The translations under genes and the position numbers were made by a program. This document shows, piece after piece, positions 49,966 through 60,171 of a stretch of 64,000 bases of DNA. This DNA comes from Paralysiella testudinis. GTDB lineage: Bacteria; Pseudomonadota; Gammaproteobacteria; Burkholderiales; Neisseriaceae. Each line of letters begins with the position of its first letter. Within the stretch, counting starts at the first letter, position 1. The notes under the pieces are model-generated. The model saw only the letters and a list, made by a program, of their open reading frames with translations, ran no database searches and was not told the DNA's origin. The DNA lies in contig NZ_CP069798.1 in the NCBI RefSeq assembly GCF_016894345.1, positions 372,001 through 436,000 of the forward strand, given 5' to 3'.

Positions 49966-50138
49966 GGAGGTGTCCTGAAAAGTATGCTGCCTATATTTTA
50001 GGCAAAAAATAAGACTATTATTTACATAAGCGAAACAGAAAAATCCCTGTTTATCTATAGTTTCTTATTTCCCTGCACCATGACTTTTACCTTGTTGGAT
50101 CTTGCTTTTTTCAGCAGCATACTTTTCAGGACACCACC
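49966..50138. mobile_element. 173-bp MITE with 25-bp ends and 9-bp direct repeats
   Basis: Ends GGTGTCCTGAAAAGTATGC (49969 on) and complement (to 50135) extend to 25 bp with one mismatch. ATTTTGGTA occurs on both sides (49957-49965 and 50139-50147). The interior is non-coding and AT-rich. It lies inside the outer MITE, next to the IS5 element. Confidence 0.75.
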
Positions 50139-50471
50139 ATTTTGGTAAATTTTAAGGTAAGTTTTCAACCCAAATTAAATTGAGGACACGCCCTAAAACC
50201 CAAGTATTCGACCAAGAAACCACAGGTTAAGGAAAGCAGGAAAACCTCCGCTTCAATTGGAATGGATTCAGGAAAATTGAGAGCGGGGTGTATTTAAGGT
50301 TAAGACCACCAGCTTTAGCCGGTTAGCTTGAAACCCTTTAAGATAAATAAACAGGGGTGAGTGCGATAAATGGGATAAAGGAGGATGTGGCCGGATTTGG
50401 TGGGATGGGGAAATTGAAACAGTGTTGCACAGGATGAAACAAATCGGACGGGTCGGGTATCGGCCACGATG

Positions 50472-51035
50472 TTATCCACTACGATGCCCGCATCGGGTGT
50501 CGTAATTGGTTCGGCAACGCTGGAAATGTGACGACGTCGTCGCTTTTGCCGCGGTATCCACTTGCACGATGTCGCCGTCATCCCAGTTATACGCCCGCTG
50601 CCAGTAGCTTTTGGATAGCTGCACGCCGCATTGGCTTAAAATCTGGTCGCGCTCGGCCAAGGTTTTGTCGTCCACTTCTTCGCTGTAGAGTACAAATGCG
50701 GGGCGTGCCACGTTTTCACCAAAATTAAGGGCGCAAATCCAGTTAATCAATTGGTTCAGGCAGCCTTCAACAATGCGGCTGTCGTTGTCACGGATGTCGT
50801 CGGTAACTTCCAGCCCGGCCTTAGCGCTGGCGTGGTTGGTGTCTTTTTCGGTGGTTTGGTCTTGCCCGAGTAGGGCAATGGCGATTTCGCTGCGGCAGTA
50901 GCGGATAAAGCGGTCATACACATCGGCACTGCCCTGTTTGCCTGCGGCTTCTTTGATTTCCACGCTGGAGTCATTCGAAATGGTGGCCACGGCATTGCCA
51001 ATCAGCTGCTCCAGTACATCCAGCAGGCGGGACGG
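50472..51035 (-). pseudogene. Mu-like phage portal protein (DUF935, gp29) remnant
   Basis: The readable part runs VLEQLIGNAVATISNDSSVEI, then YDRFIRYCRSEIAIALLGQ, TTEKDTNHASAKAGLEVT, DDIRDNDSRIVEGCLNQLIN and SYWQRAYNWDDGDIVQVD. These are hallmarks of the C-terminal half of Mu gp29-like portal proteins. The N-terminal half is missing, replaced by IS sequence at about 51030. After VQVD the frame shifts; a continuation resembling the family C-terminus (ISSVAEPITTPDAGIVVDNI) is in another frame down to about 50400. No other phage gene is present. Confidence 0.75.
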
Positions 51036-51254
51036 CCGGCGTTATCGCGAACGTAGCGAGCTTTTTGTGCGGCTAGGTGTTGTTGGATGGGTTGCCAGTC
51101 GAGGACTTGGTCGAGTTTGAGCCGTGGGAAACGATCGATGTGTTTGGCGATGCACTCTTGGGCGGTTTGTTGAAAGAAGCTGCTCATGGGGGAAATCCTC
51201 TGCGTTTCTTTAAAGGGAAATGTAGAGGATTTCGGAGGTTTTGCAAAAGTCTCA
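51035..51254 (-). mobile_element. IS1106-like (IS5 family) remnant, left end only
   Basis: It begins at 51254 with GAGACTTTTGCAAAAC, the form of IS1106-type ends. From 51187 it encodes MSSFFQQTAQECIAKHID, FPRLKLDQVLDWQPIQQHL and KARYVRDNAGRPA, the start of an IS1106-type transposase. The remaining four fifths of the element are gone. It abuts the portal remnant on one side and lies 18 bases from the mgtE stop on the other. Confidence 0.7.
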
Positions 51255-51271
51255 GCCTTTTATAACCAGCA

Positions 51272-52705
51272 TTACAGCAAAAATATCGTGGCCAGCCCCA
51301 GGAAAATCAAAAAGCCGCCTGAGTCGGTAACGGCGGTAATCAGCACGCTGCTGCCCAAGGCGGGGTCGCGGCCCATTTTGTCCATTGCCACCGGAATCAA
51401 CACGCCCACGGTAGCGGCCAGCAATAGATTGAGCGTCATCGCTGCCACCATCACCAAGCCGATGCCAAGGCTGCCATACAAGAGCCACGCCACCACGCCC
51501 ATCACTGAGCCCCAAATCAGGCCGTTCACCAGCGCCACGCCTTCTTCTTTGCGCAATAGGTGCATGGCTTGGTTGCCGGTCATCTGCCCCATGGCCATGG
51601 CACGCACAATCATGGTGATGGTTTGGTTGCCGGAATTGCCGCCGATGCCGGCCACAATCGGCATCAGCGCCGCCAATGCCACGATTTTTTCGATGCTGCC
51701 TTCAAATGCGCCAATCACGCGGCTGGCCACAAAGGCGGTGCACAGATTGATTGCCAGCCACATCCAGCGGTTTTTCACCGAATCCATCACCGGCGCAAAC
51801 AGGTCTTCTTCTTCCTGCAAACCGGCCATATTCAACATATCGGCTTCGGATTCTTCGCGGATTACGTCCACCATTTCGTCTACAGTGAGGCGGCCAATCA
51901 GCTTTTTGTTGGCATCCACCACCGGCGCGGTCACCAAGTCGTAGCGCTCAAACGCTTGCGCCGCCTCTTCTACATCGTCTTCGGGGCGGAAGACCACCAC
52001 ATCGTCTACCATGATGTCGGCCACTTGGGTGTCGGGGTCGACCACCAGCAGTTTGCGAATCGGCAGCACGCCTTGCAAAATGTCGTCGTCGTCCACCACA
52101 AAGATTTTGTCGGTGTGGTCGGGCAGGCTTTCAAAACGGCGCAAGTAGCGCAGCACCACTTCGCAGCTCACATCGGCGCGGATGCTCACCAGCTCGAAGT
52201 CCATAATCGCGCCCACTTGGTCGTCGGCAAACGACATCGCCGCGGCCACTTGGGCGCGCTCTTCTTCGTCGCGCGTGCTCAGCGCTTCGTACACTACTTG
52301 GTTGGGCAAATCGGGCGCCAGCTCGGCCAGCTCGTCGGCATCCAAATCGTCTACCGCGGCCAAGAGCTCGGCCTTGTCCATGGCTTCAATCAGGGTTTCG
52401 CGCACCGGCTCCGACACTTCCAACAACACTTCGCCATCTTCTTCGGGCGCCCCCAGTTTCCACACCAGCACGCGCTCTTGCAGCGGCAGCGATTCGAGCA
52501 CCACGGCCATATCCGCCGGGTGCAGCTCGTGCAAGATGGCAATCAAGGCCACCAGTGCCTGGTTTTGTTCGGGATCAGGTAAGGCTTCGCCCAGCTCGAT
52601 TTGAGCGTAAACGGGCAGCAGTGATTCGGCCAGCTCGTGGATGCGATCGATATCCGGATTCAAGCGTTCCAAATCACGGACAGGAGATAGTGGGCTTTGG
52701 CTCAT
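51272..52705 (-). CDS. mgtE: Magnesium transporter MgtE
   Basis: A 477-aa inner-membrane Mg2+ channel/transporter. Domains in order: the acidic N domain (about 30-140; LHPADMAVVLESLP, LVWKLGAPEEDGEVLLEV), a CBS pair (about 145-270) that senses Mg2+, a connecting helix, and five membrane helices (about 310-477) with the conserved GIGGNSGNQT pore segment and NGLIWG. I start at the ATG at 52705 with GGAG five bases before it; a GTG two codons earlier is possible. An IS remnant lies 18 bases beyond its stop. Confidence 0.96.
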   Translation of the reverse strand: MSQSPLSPVRDLERLNPDIDRIHELAESLLPVYAQIELGEALPDPEQNQALVALIAILHELHPADMAVVLESLPLQERVLVWKLGAPEEDGEVLLEVSEPVRETLIEAMDKAELLAAVDDLDADELAELAPDLPNQVVYEALSTRDEEERAQVAAAMSFADDQVGAIMDFELVSIRADVSCEVVLRYLRRFESLPDHTDKIFVVDDDDILQGVLPIRKLLVVDPDTQVADIMVDDVVVFRPEDDVEEAAQAFERYDLVTAPVVDANKKLIGRLTVDEMVDVIREESEADMLNMAGLQEEEDLFAPVMDSVKNRWMWLAINLCTAFVASRVIGAFEGSIEKIVALAALMPIVAGIGGNSGNQTITMIVRAMAMGQMTGNQAMHLLRKEEGVALVNGLIWGSVMGVVAWLLYGSLGIGLVMVAAMTLNLLLAATVGVLIPVAMDKMGRDPALGSSVLITAVTDSGGFLIFLGLATIFLL

Positions 52706-52902
52706 GCGCACTCCGTTGCTGCGGGCAACGGCAGGCGTTGGCCAGTCAGCGGATAGACGGGTTCAAAAACAAAAGAAACATTAATAATGAACTGGGGGGT
52801 TCCATAACACAAAGCCTGCACGCTGGCGGGCAGGCTAACAGTGGAAAACGGTGCGATTTTACACCGATTGGCAGGGAAAGGATAGCGGCGCAGCCACAGG
52901 AT

Positions 52903-53502
52903 TTAGAAATCACGCACCTTGCTCAAGGCAATCTCGCAGCCAGTCGGACTAACAGACAAATCTGTCTTGGTTTGGCCATCATGGCTACGGAAATTAAAAT
53001 TGTAGAATGTGTATGAGCGCCCATTCTGAACATGCGGGCTTGGTGGCAAGGATACCGCCGCGGGCGTTTGTTTGCTGGCATCCGCCACCGGCGCCACGGC
53101 GGGGCAATGTTGCTCGTCAAAGATAATCCTTAAAGAAGCGAACATTTGCGGCGGGGCGTCCCTGCCGCCGCTGCGGTAGCCGGGGTTCCAGCTAAATACC
53201 ACTTTGGTGATGTGCTCATCTCCCGGCGGCGGATCATACACCGCCGAAAAATCGGTATCGGCATTCTGGTATATAGGGCCACTCCAAACCGCCTTATCCG
53301 GCAACTGCGGCAATTGCAGCGCCGCGGCCACATGGCCCATATCCATAAACTCATCGTTTTGAGCCAGCTTGACCAGGTTTTGCGCCAAAGTAGGCGAAGG
53401 CGATAATGCCGGCTGCGCCTGCAAAGGCAAGGCCAGACCCAATAAACCCAACCATATCAAACTGTGAAATCGTTTGTTTGAAAATCTGCCCGCCTGTTCC
53501 AT
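52903..53502 (-). CDS. Secreted protein of unknown function, paralogue A
   Basis: A 199-aa exported protein. A basic start (MEQAGRFSNKRFHSLIW) and hydrophobic core lead to a probable AQA cleavage near residue 34. The mature part has no motif I recognise; it has a conserved block YDPPPGDEHITKVVFSWNPG, a middle block with FASLRIIFDEQHC, and a C-terminal Cys (GCEIALSKVRDF), so one disulfide is possible. It is a tandem copy of the gene at 53705-54304; the duplicated unit is 802 bp and includes the upstream sequence. Confidence 0.75.
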   Translation of the reverse strand: MEQAGRFSNKRFHSLIWLGLLGLALPLQAQPALSPSPTLAQNLVKLAQNDEFMDMGHVAAALQLPQLPDKAVWSGPIYQNADTDFSAVYDPPPGDEHITKVVFSWNPGYRSGGRDAPPQMFASLRIIFDEQHCPAVAPVADASKQTPAAVSLPPSPHVQNGRSYTFYNFNFRSHDGQTKTDLSVSPTGCEIALSKVRDF

Positions 53503-53610
53503 ATTGATTTTCTCTAGGATATAAAAGCAAGCCGGTTTTACCTGAGTGGCTTGCCTACCGCCGGGTGCGCTACGGTGCCTGCTTGCTGACACCCATTCTA
53601 AAAAGGCCGA

Positions 53611-53675
53611 ACTGGTTTAATTGGTGCTTCAGCACCCCAGTAAATCGTTCTCTTTGAGCTGAGTCGCAGACAGTA
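53611..53675. repeat. Correia-element internal fragment
   Basis: The sequence GGTGCTTCAGCACC followed by AGTAAATCGTTCTCTTTGAG matches, in inverse orientation, the internal segment known from the longer class of Correia elements. A similar piece is at 61081-61140. No element ends are visible here. Confidence 0.5.
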
Positions 53676-53704
53676 TTCCGGTACGAAGCGCACTGCCACA
53701 AGGT

Positions 53705-54304
53705 TCAGAAATCACGCACCCTGCTCAAGGTAATCTCGCAGCGACCGGGATCGACATACAAGTTGGTATTGGTTTGGCCATCATGGCGACGGAAACCGAA
53801 ACTGTAGAATGTATAGGTGTTCTGCTCCGGATCATGCATGCTGACCGGCATGACCACCGGCATCGGCTTTTGTTTGCTGGCGTGTGCCACCGGCGCCACG
53901 GCGGGGCAATGTTGCTCGTCAAAGATAATCCTTAAAGAAGCGAACATTTGCGGCGGGGCGTCCCTACCGCCGCTGCGGTAGCCGGGGTTCCAGCTAAATA
54001 CCACTTTGGTGATGTGCTCATCTCCCGGCGGCGGATCATACACCGCCGAAAAACGAGCTCCTGAGCTCTGGTATATAGGGCCATACCAAACCGCCTTATC
54101 CGGCAACTGCGGCAATTGCAGCGCCGCAGCCACATGGCCCATATCCATAAACTCATCGTTTTGAGCCAGCTTGACCAGGTTTTGCGCCAAAGTAGGCGAA
54201 GGCGATAATGCCGGCTGCGCCTGCAAAGGCAAGGCCAGACCCAATAAACCAAACCATATCAATCCGTTAAATCGTTTGTTTGAAAATCTGCCCACCTGTT
54301 CCAT
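53705..54304 (-). CDS. Secreted protein of unknown function, paralogue B
   Basis: A 199-aa paralogue of 52903-53502, with the same signal peptide and the same core (residues about 35-150 nearly identical). It diverges at about 95-105 (SGPIYQNADTDF against YGPIYQSSGARF) and in the segment 155-180 before the last strands. The Cys in GRCEITLSRVRDF is kept. Localised divergence in an otherwise recent duplicate suggests selection or gene conversion. It lies between paralogue A and purB, on the same strand. Confidence 0.75.
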   Translation of the reverse strand: MEQVGRFSNKRFNGLIWFGLLGLALPLQAQPALSPSPTLAQNLVKLAQNDEFMDMGHVAAALQLPQLPDKAVWYGPIYQSSGARFSAVYDPPPGDEHITKVVFSWNPGYRSGGRDAPPQMFASLRIIFDEQHCPAVAPVAHASKQKPMPVVMPVSMHDPEQNTYTFYSFGFRRHDGQTNTNLYVDPGRCEITLSRVRDF

Positions 54305-54388
54305 ATTGATTTCCTCTAGGATATAAAAGCAAGCCGGTTTTACCTGAGTGGCTTGTCTGCCGCCGGGTGGAGCCATGGTGGCGAGCGC

Positions 54389-55833
<1,445 letters not shown>

Positions 55834-55917
55834 ATTGATAATTTATGGCTTTATTTCGGCGCTATTTTACCGCGTTCGCGGCCATTCGGCACGGTTTAAG
55901 CGGGTGCGGGCCGAATG

Positions 55918-56925
55918 CTAGCGAACTTTAATCACCACTTTGCCTTTGGCGCGGCCGCTTTCCATATAGTCCAGCGCTTGCTGGGCATCGGCAAGGGCAA
56001 AGGTGCGGTCGATGACCGGCACGATTTTACCGGCCTCCACCAGCGCGCTGATTTGGCGCAATTGCGTGCCGCTGGGCTGCATAAACAAAAAGCGGTATTC
56101 GGCTTGATGGCGGCGGGCTTGGCGGGTGATTTTGGCCGAGGCCAAGCGCAACAGCAAGGTTTTCAGGCTGCCCAGTTGGTTTTCGCGGGCAAAGCGGGCA
56201 TCGGGAATGCCCGACACCGACACCACCATGCCGCCCGGCTTCAAAACTGCAAACGATTGCAGCAGGGTTTCGCCACCGAGGGTGTCGAGCACGGCATCAT
56301 AATCGTGCAATTTCTGGGCAAAGTTTTCATGCCGATAATTGATGACTTGGTCGGCACCCAGCGATTGCACCAGCGCGGCACCGGCTTCGCTGGCGGTGGT
56401 GGCCACAAACACGCCCATGCTTTTGGCCAATTGAATGGCAAAAGTGCCCACGCCACCGGCACCGGCATGAATCAGCACTTTTTGCCCCGCCTGCAAATGC
56501 ATTAAATCGTGGAACGCCTGATACGCGGTAAGCCCCACCAGCGGCAGGGACGCGGCTTGTTCAAAAGACAGATTAGTCGGCTTGGGGGCAATATCGTCTT
56601 CGTGCACGGCCATCCACTCGGCAAAGGTGCCGATATGGCTTTTGCGCGGCCGCCCGTAAACCGCGTCGCCCACTTTAAACCGGCGCACCTCGCTGCCCAC
56701 CGCACGCACCACGCCGGCAAAATCGTTGCCCAAAATCAGCGGCATCTCAAACTGCAGCAGTAATTTAACCTTGCCGTCGCGGATTTTAAAATCAATCGGA
56801 TTCACACTGGCGGCATGGATTTCCACCAACACTTCTTGCGCGCCGATGTCGGGCACCGGCACTTCGGCTTGGCGCAGCGGCTGTTTGCCGTAGCGGTCGA
56901 TTAGCATGGCTTGCATGGTGCTCAT
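55918..56925 (-). CDS. NADPH:quinone reductase-like zinc-independent alcohol dehydrogenase family protein
   Basis: A 335-aa medium-chain dehydrogenase of the quinone oxidoreductase branch. Seen: the GroES-like N-terminal domain (VEIHAASVNPIDFKIRDG, LGNDFAGVV), the nucleotide-binding motif HAGAGGVGTFAIQLAK, and a C-terminal AKGKVVIKV. The catalytic-zinc ligands of alcohol dehydrogenases are absent, as in this branch. The physiological substrate cannot be inferred. Confidence 0.9.
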   Translation of the reverse strand: MSTMQAMLIDRYGKQPLRQAEVPVPDIGAQEVLVEIHAASVNPIDFKIRDGKVKLLLQFEMPLILGNDFAGVVRAVGSEVRRFKVGDAVYGRPRKSHIGTFAEWMAVHEDDIAPKPTNLSFEQAASLPLVGLTAYQAFHDLMHLQAGQKVLIHAGAGGVGTFAIQLAKSMGVFVATTASEAGAALVQSLGADQVINYRHENFAQKLHDYDAVLDTLGGETLLQSFAVLKPGGMVVSVSGIPDARFARENQLGSLKTLLLRLASAKITRQARRHQAEYRFLFMQPSGTQLRQISALVEAGKIVPVIDRTFALADAQQALDYMESGRAKGKVVIKVR

Positions 56926-56951
56926 GTTTTTATCCTTATGTTGACAGAATC

Positions 56952-56991
56952 AGGCTGCCTGAAAAATCGTTAACGCCGTTTCAGGCAGTCT
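56952..56991. terminator. Imperfect uptake-sequence hairpin
   Basis: AGGCTGCCTGAAA faces TTTCAGGCAGTCT with one mismatch. It lies upstream of the oxidoreductase and downstream of the gene ending at 57053. Confidence 0.6.
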
Positions 56992-57052
56992 GTGTCCCAT
57001 CAATCAATACACATCAATTTAAGTAATATCGGCAGGGGCGCGTGCAAGGCAT

Positions 57053-57613
57053 TTACAAGCCCACACTAATATGGCTGATGCGCGCATCGGGCTGATGGCG
57101 GCGGCTGGTGCGCTCATTGCCTTTAAAAATACCGGAATCATCAATTTGGAACTGCAGCCCATCAGGTTGATGGGCAAATTCGACAAACTGGCGCGCTTCG
57201 ATTTCGCTCAGGGTGATTTGGCGCACCGGGCCATAATATTGCTCGGCCGTGGCCAATGCCATTTGCGGGTGCACACCGGCGGCGGTGCGGCAGGCCGGTG
57301 AGTCGGTTTCCAGATAGCTAATCGGGCGGTGCATGTCTAGCGCCACAGCGGGGTCGTCTTCGCCGGTGTAAGCAATCAGCCCGATTGCGGGCGTTAACAC
57401 AATGCTGACCAGTGCGGCACCATCGCCATCGCTGCTGCGTGTTATTTGGGCTTGCGGGTAGCGCTGTTGCACATCGTGTAAGTTACTGCCCAGCCGGATT
57501 TTAGCCATACCGTTTGTTTCGATTTGGCAGTTTAATGGCTCTGCTTTACTGCCCATGCTGGCCAAACCGCATAATAGGGCCAACATGCCGGTGCATAAGT
57601 TGAGCTCCGCCAT
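57053..57613 (-). CDS. Small exported protein of unknown function, 5' end abutting an IS
   Basis: Up to 186 aa. The first residues MAELNLCTGMLALLCGLASM look like a signal peptide ending near SKA (residue 24), followed by a mature domain with two Cys (LNCQIE and SPACRTAAG). I recognise no family. The ATG at 57613 lies five bases from the end of the IS481 element, with no ribosome site, so the native promoter and perhaps the first codons have been lost. It may be silent, or driven from the IS. Confidence 0.6.
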   Translation of the reverse strand: MAELNLCTGMLALLCGLASMGSKAEPLNCQIETNGMAKIRLGSNLHDVQQRYPQAQITRSSDGDGAALVSIVLTPAIGLIAYTGEDDPAVALDMHRPISYLETDSPACRTAAGVHPQMALATAEQYYGPVRQITLSEIEARQFVEFAHQPDGLQFQIDDSGIFKGNERTSRRHQPDARISHISVGL

Positions 57614-57617
57614 GGGG

Positions 57618-58626
57618 TGTTAAGACCCATAATCTTCTGGAATGGATTTTCACGAAACAATTCAGGCTCTAGATTATAGCAATCTTCCAAAGCCTGCCAA
57701 GGCGTTTTGTACTTCAACGACCGTAAGGGGCGTTGATGGTTGTAATACAGCAAAAATACCATCAAGTGCCGTTTAAGTTCGTCAGGATGCTCATAGTGGA
57801 AGCGTTTGACCGTTACCTCTTTCAGCATCTTGTTGGTAATCTCCACCTGCCCGTTCGTCCATGGATGACGGAATTTCGTGGTACGGTGCTCAATGCCCAA
57901 ATGCCGGCAAAGCTCGTCAAACGGATGCTCCTTATCAGGCCGTTGTGCTTGGCTCAGCAAGTTGTAGGTAAACTGCGCACCGTTGTCCGTTAGGATATGG
58001 GTGATTTTAAACACACAATCTTGTTGTAGGTTGCGCAGAAAAGAAACGGCGGTTTTCTGCGTCATACGCGGATGAAGTTCTGCATAAACATATTTGGTTT
58101 TGCGGTCGATGGCGACAAACAGGTACAGCTTGCCGGTTTCACAACGCACCTCGGTGATGTCGATATGGACAAAGCCAACCGGATATTGTTTGAATGTTTT
58201 TTACCTTTTTGGCCATCGGATTCATTCTTGGGTAAGCGCGACAATCCGTGATGTTGCAAGCACCGGTGCAGATTGGAGCGGCTCAGCTTTGGAATATTGG
58301 GCTTGAAGATGATATACAGCTCGTCCAATGACAGCCGCAGATGTCGCCGGACGGTACAGATTGCCTGCTGCTCCGATTCGGTCAACACGCTGGGGCGGGT
58401 TTTGGGGCCGGACTTTTTATCTTCGACCGAATCTGCGTGTTTCCAGTAGAGAACGGTTTTGAAATTAATATTGTATTTTTAGCTAACGCTGCGATGCTCT
58501 CTTCAGACTCTTGTATTTCTTTTCTGATTCTAGGCGTAGTCTTGGCGTTACCATGCAATATGCTTGCCATAAGTCGGTCTCTTTTAATTGGGGTAATGAT
58601 ACTCCATAAAATTCAGGGACTAAACA
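57618..58626 (-). mobile_element. IS481-family insertion sequence, about 1,009 bp
   Basis: The ends TGTTAAGACCC (57618 on) and the complement of TGTTTAGTCCC (ending 58626) are imperfect inverted repeats with the TGT...ACA form. They enclose one transposase region. No target duplication is obvious. The insertion separates the exported-protein gene at 57053-57613 from a truncated small gene at 58620-58766. Confidence 0.75.
57621..58570 (-). pseudogene. IS481-family transposase, two frameshifts
   Basis: It starts MASILHGNAKTTPRIRKEIQ and has helix-turn-helix domains (VLTESEQQAICTVRRHLRLS, NLHRCLQHHGLSRLPKNESD), then the rve integrase core with VAIDRKTKYVYAE, ILTDNGAQFT and KFRHPWTNGQVE carrying the catalytic acids. 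The frame breaks at the T5 run 58476-58480 (T6 restores KKYNINFKTVLYW) and at the T6 run 58197-58202 (T7 restores KKTFKQYPVGF). No stop lies inside the element, so the frame runs past the IS end to 57532. Apart from the two single-base runs the gene is undamaged. Confidence 0.85.
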
Positions 58627-58766
58627 ACTAAAGAAGCTTCAAGTACACGTATAAAATCAAAATTACCAACATTTCCCATTGGGCGATTGGAATCGAATTC
58701 TTGGCTTACGCAAAACGAATAAGTAAATTCTTCCATATTTCGGCGCTCTGCAATTGGATCGAACAT
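58620..58766 (-). pseudogene. Small gene truncated by the IS481 insertion
   Basis: An ATG at 58766 with AGAGAGG upstream opens a 48-codon frame (MFDPIAERRNMEEFTYSFCV, then DSNRPMGNVGNFDFIRVLEA) that ends at a TAG lying inside the IS terminal repeat. The start looks genuine and the reading is protein-like, so this is probably the N-terminal part of a longer gene cut by the IS. The local sequence is AT-richer than its neighbours, which may indicate acquired DNA. Function unknown. Confidence 0.5.
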
Positions 58767-58924
58767 GGTGATGCTTACCTCTCTTATTTTTGTAAACCGC
58801 CATCTTTAACAAAAACGGTATTTAAAGCACAAACCGCCCCACGTTTACGGTATCGGTGGTTACGTTATCTGCCCCGTATAGTATCCAATCGCAGCATCAA
58901 TATTATTGTTATCGAATTAACGAA

Positions 58925-58966
58925 AAGGCTGCCTGAAACGGTTAAACACCGCTTTCAGGCAGCCTT
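58925..58966 (-). terminator. Uptake-sequence hairpin after prfB
   Basis: AAGGCTGCCTGAAA faces its complement across 14 bases, five bases past the prfB stop. Confidence 0.75.
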
Positions 58967-58970
58967 GGGA

Positions 58971-60075
58971 TTAAACACCCTGCTTTAAGCTGGCTTCGAT
59001 AAAGCCGTCTAAATCGCCGTCGAGCACGGCTTTGGTGTTGCCCATTTCAAAGCCGGTGCGCAAGTCTTTGATGCGCGAAGAGTCAAGCACATAGGAGCGG
59101 ATTTGGTGTCCCCAGCCCACGTCTGATTTGGAGTCTTCCAAGTCTTGCTTGGCTTCGTTGCGTTTGCGCATTTCCAATTCAAACAGCTTTGCCTTGAGCA
59201 TTTCCATGGCGGCGGCGCGGTTGGCGTGTTGCGAGCGGTCGTTTTGGCACTGCACCACGATGCCGGTGGGCTCGTGGGTGATGCGCACGGCGGAATCGGT
59301 TTTGTTGATGTGCTGACCGCCCGCACCGGAGGCGCGGTAGGTGTCGGTGCGCAAATCGGCGGGGTTGATTTCGATTTCGATGCTGTCGTCTACTTCGGGA
59401 TACACAAACACGGATGAAAACGAGGTGTGGCGCTTGTTGTTGGAATCAAACGGTGAATAGCGCACCAGGCGATGCACGCCGGTTTCGGTGCGCAAGAGGC
59501 CGTAGGCGTATTCGCCTTCAAGGCGGATGGTGGCGCGGTTTACACCGGCAATTTCGCCTTCGTCTTCTTCCAAAATCTCCACTTTAAAGCCTTTGCGCTC
59601 GCCGTAGCGGCTGTACATGCGCAGCAACATGCCCGCCCAGTCTTCGGCTTCGGTGCCGCCCGCGCCGGCGGTGATGTCGATAAAGCAGTTGTTCACATCG
59701 GCAGGCTGGTTGAACATGCGCTTGAATTCCAGCTCGGCCATTTGCGCTTCCAGCGCGGCCACATCGGCTGCGATGGCGGCAAAGCCTTCGGCATCGCCCT
59801 CTTCTACCGCCATTTCCAACAACATGCGGTTGTCGGCTATGCCGCTGCCGATGGCGTCCAGCGTGAGCACAATGCCTTCGAGCACTTTGCGCTCTTTGCC
59901 GATTTCTTGCGCGCGCTTGGGGTCGTTCCACAATTCGGGGTCTTCAGACAGCCCCACCACTTCTTCTAAACGGTCTTTTTTGCCGTCGTAGTCAAAGATA
60001 CCCCCGAATGTCGGTGCTGCGGTGGGCGAGGTCGTCGAGGGTGTTGTTGAGCAGGTTGATTTGTTCGGCTTCCAT
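58971..60075 (-). CDS. prfB: Peptide chain release factor 2, with programmed +1 frameshift
   Basis: RF2 recognises UGA and UAA stop codons. The first 27 codons run from the ATG at 60075 ([18 protein letters not shown]) to CTT, followed by an in-frame TGA at 59992-59994. Shifting +1 at CTTTGAC continues as [20 protein letters not shown] to the stop at 58971, giving 367 aa. A GGGGG run just before the site serves as the internal Shine-Dalgarno. Seen further: the SPF anticodon-like tripeptide in [12 protein letters not shown] and the GGQ loop in [14 protein letters not shown]. Shortage of RF2 favours the shift, so the gene autoregulates. The GGQ Gln is the target of PrmC (16732-17553). Confidence 0.97.
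59991..60007 (-). promoter_or_regulatory. prfB programmed frameshift site
   Basis: On the minus strand CGGGGGTATCTTTGAC gives an internal Shine-Dalgarno-like run, three bases, then the CTT TGA C slip site: the canonical RF2 arrangement. Confidence 0.95.
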
Positions 60076-60171
60076 GATGTCTCGTTGTGTTATAGCTTAT
60101 TGAAAATAGATGCGTATTATAGGTTAATCGCGCAACGGGCGAAAGCGGATGCTTTGGGTTGCCATGCAGGT

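Larger units (their letters stand above)
48975..50193. mobile_element. Outer MITE (GGGCGTGTCCTCAATTT ends) interrupted by two later insertions
   Basis: GGGCGTGTCCTCAATTT at 48975 and its complement ending at 50193 are flanked by TA on both sides. Removing the IS5 element with its TA and the 173-bp MITE with its 9-bp repeat leaves about 159 bp, a typical non-coding MITE length. Confidence 0.75.

Noticed and set aside
50315-50581. Separate small gene at the end of the portal remnant
   Set aside because: It is better read as the frame-shifted C-terminal continuation of the portal protein followed by non-coding sequence.
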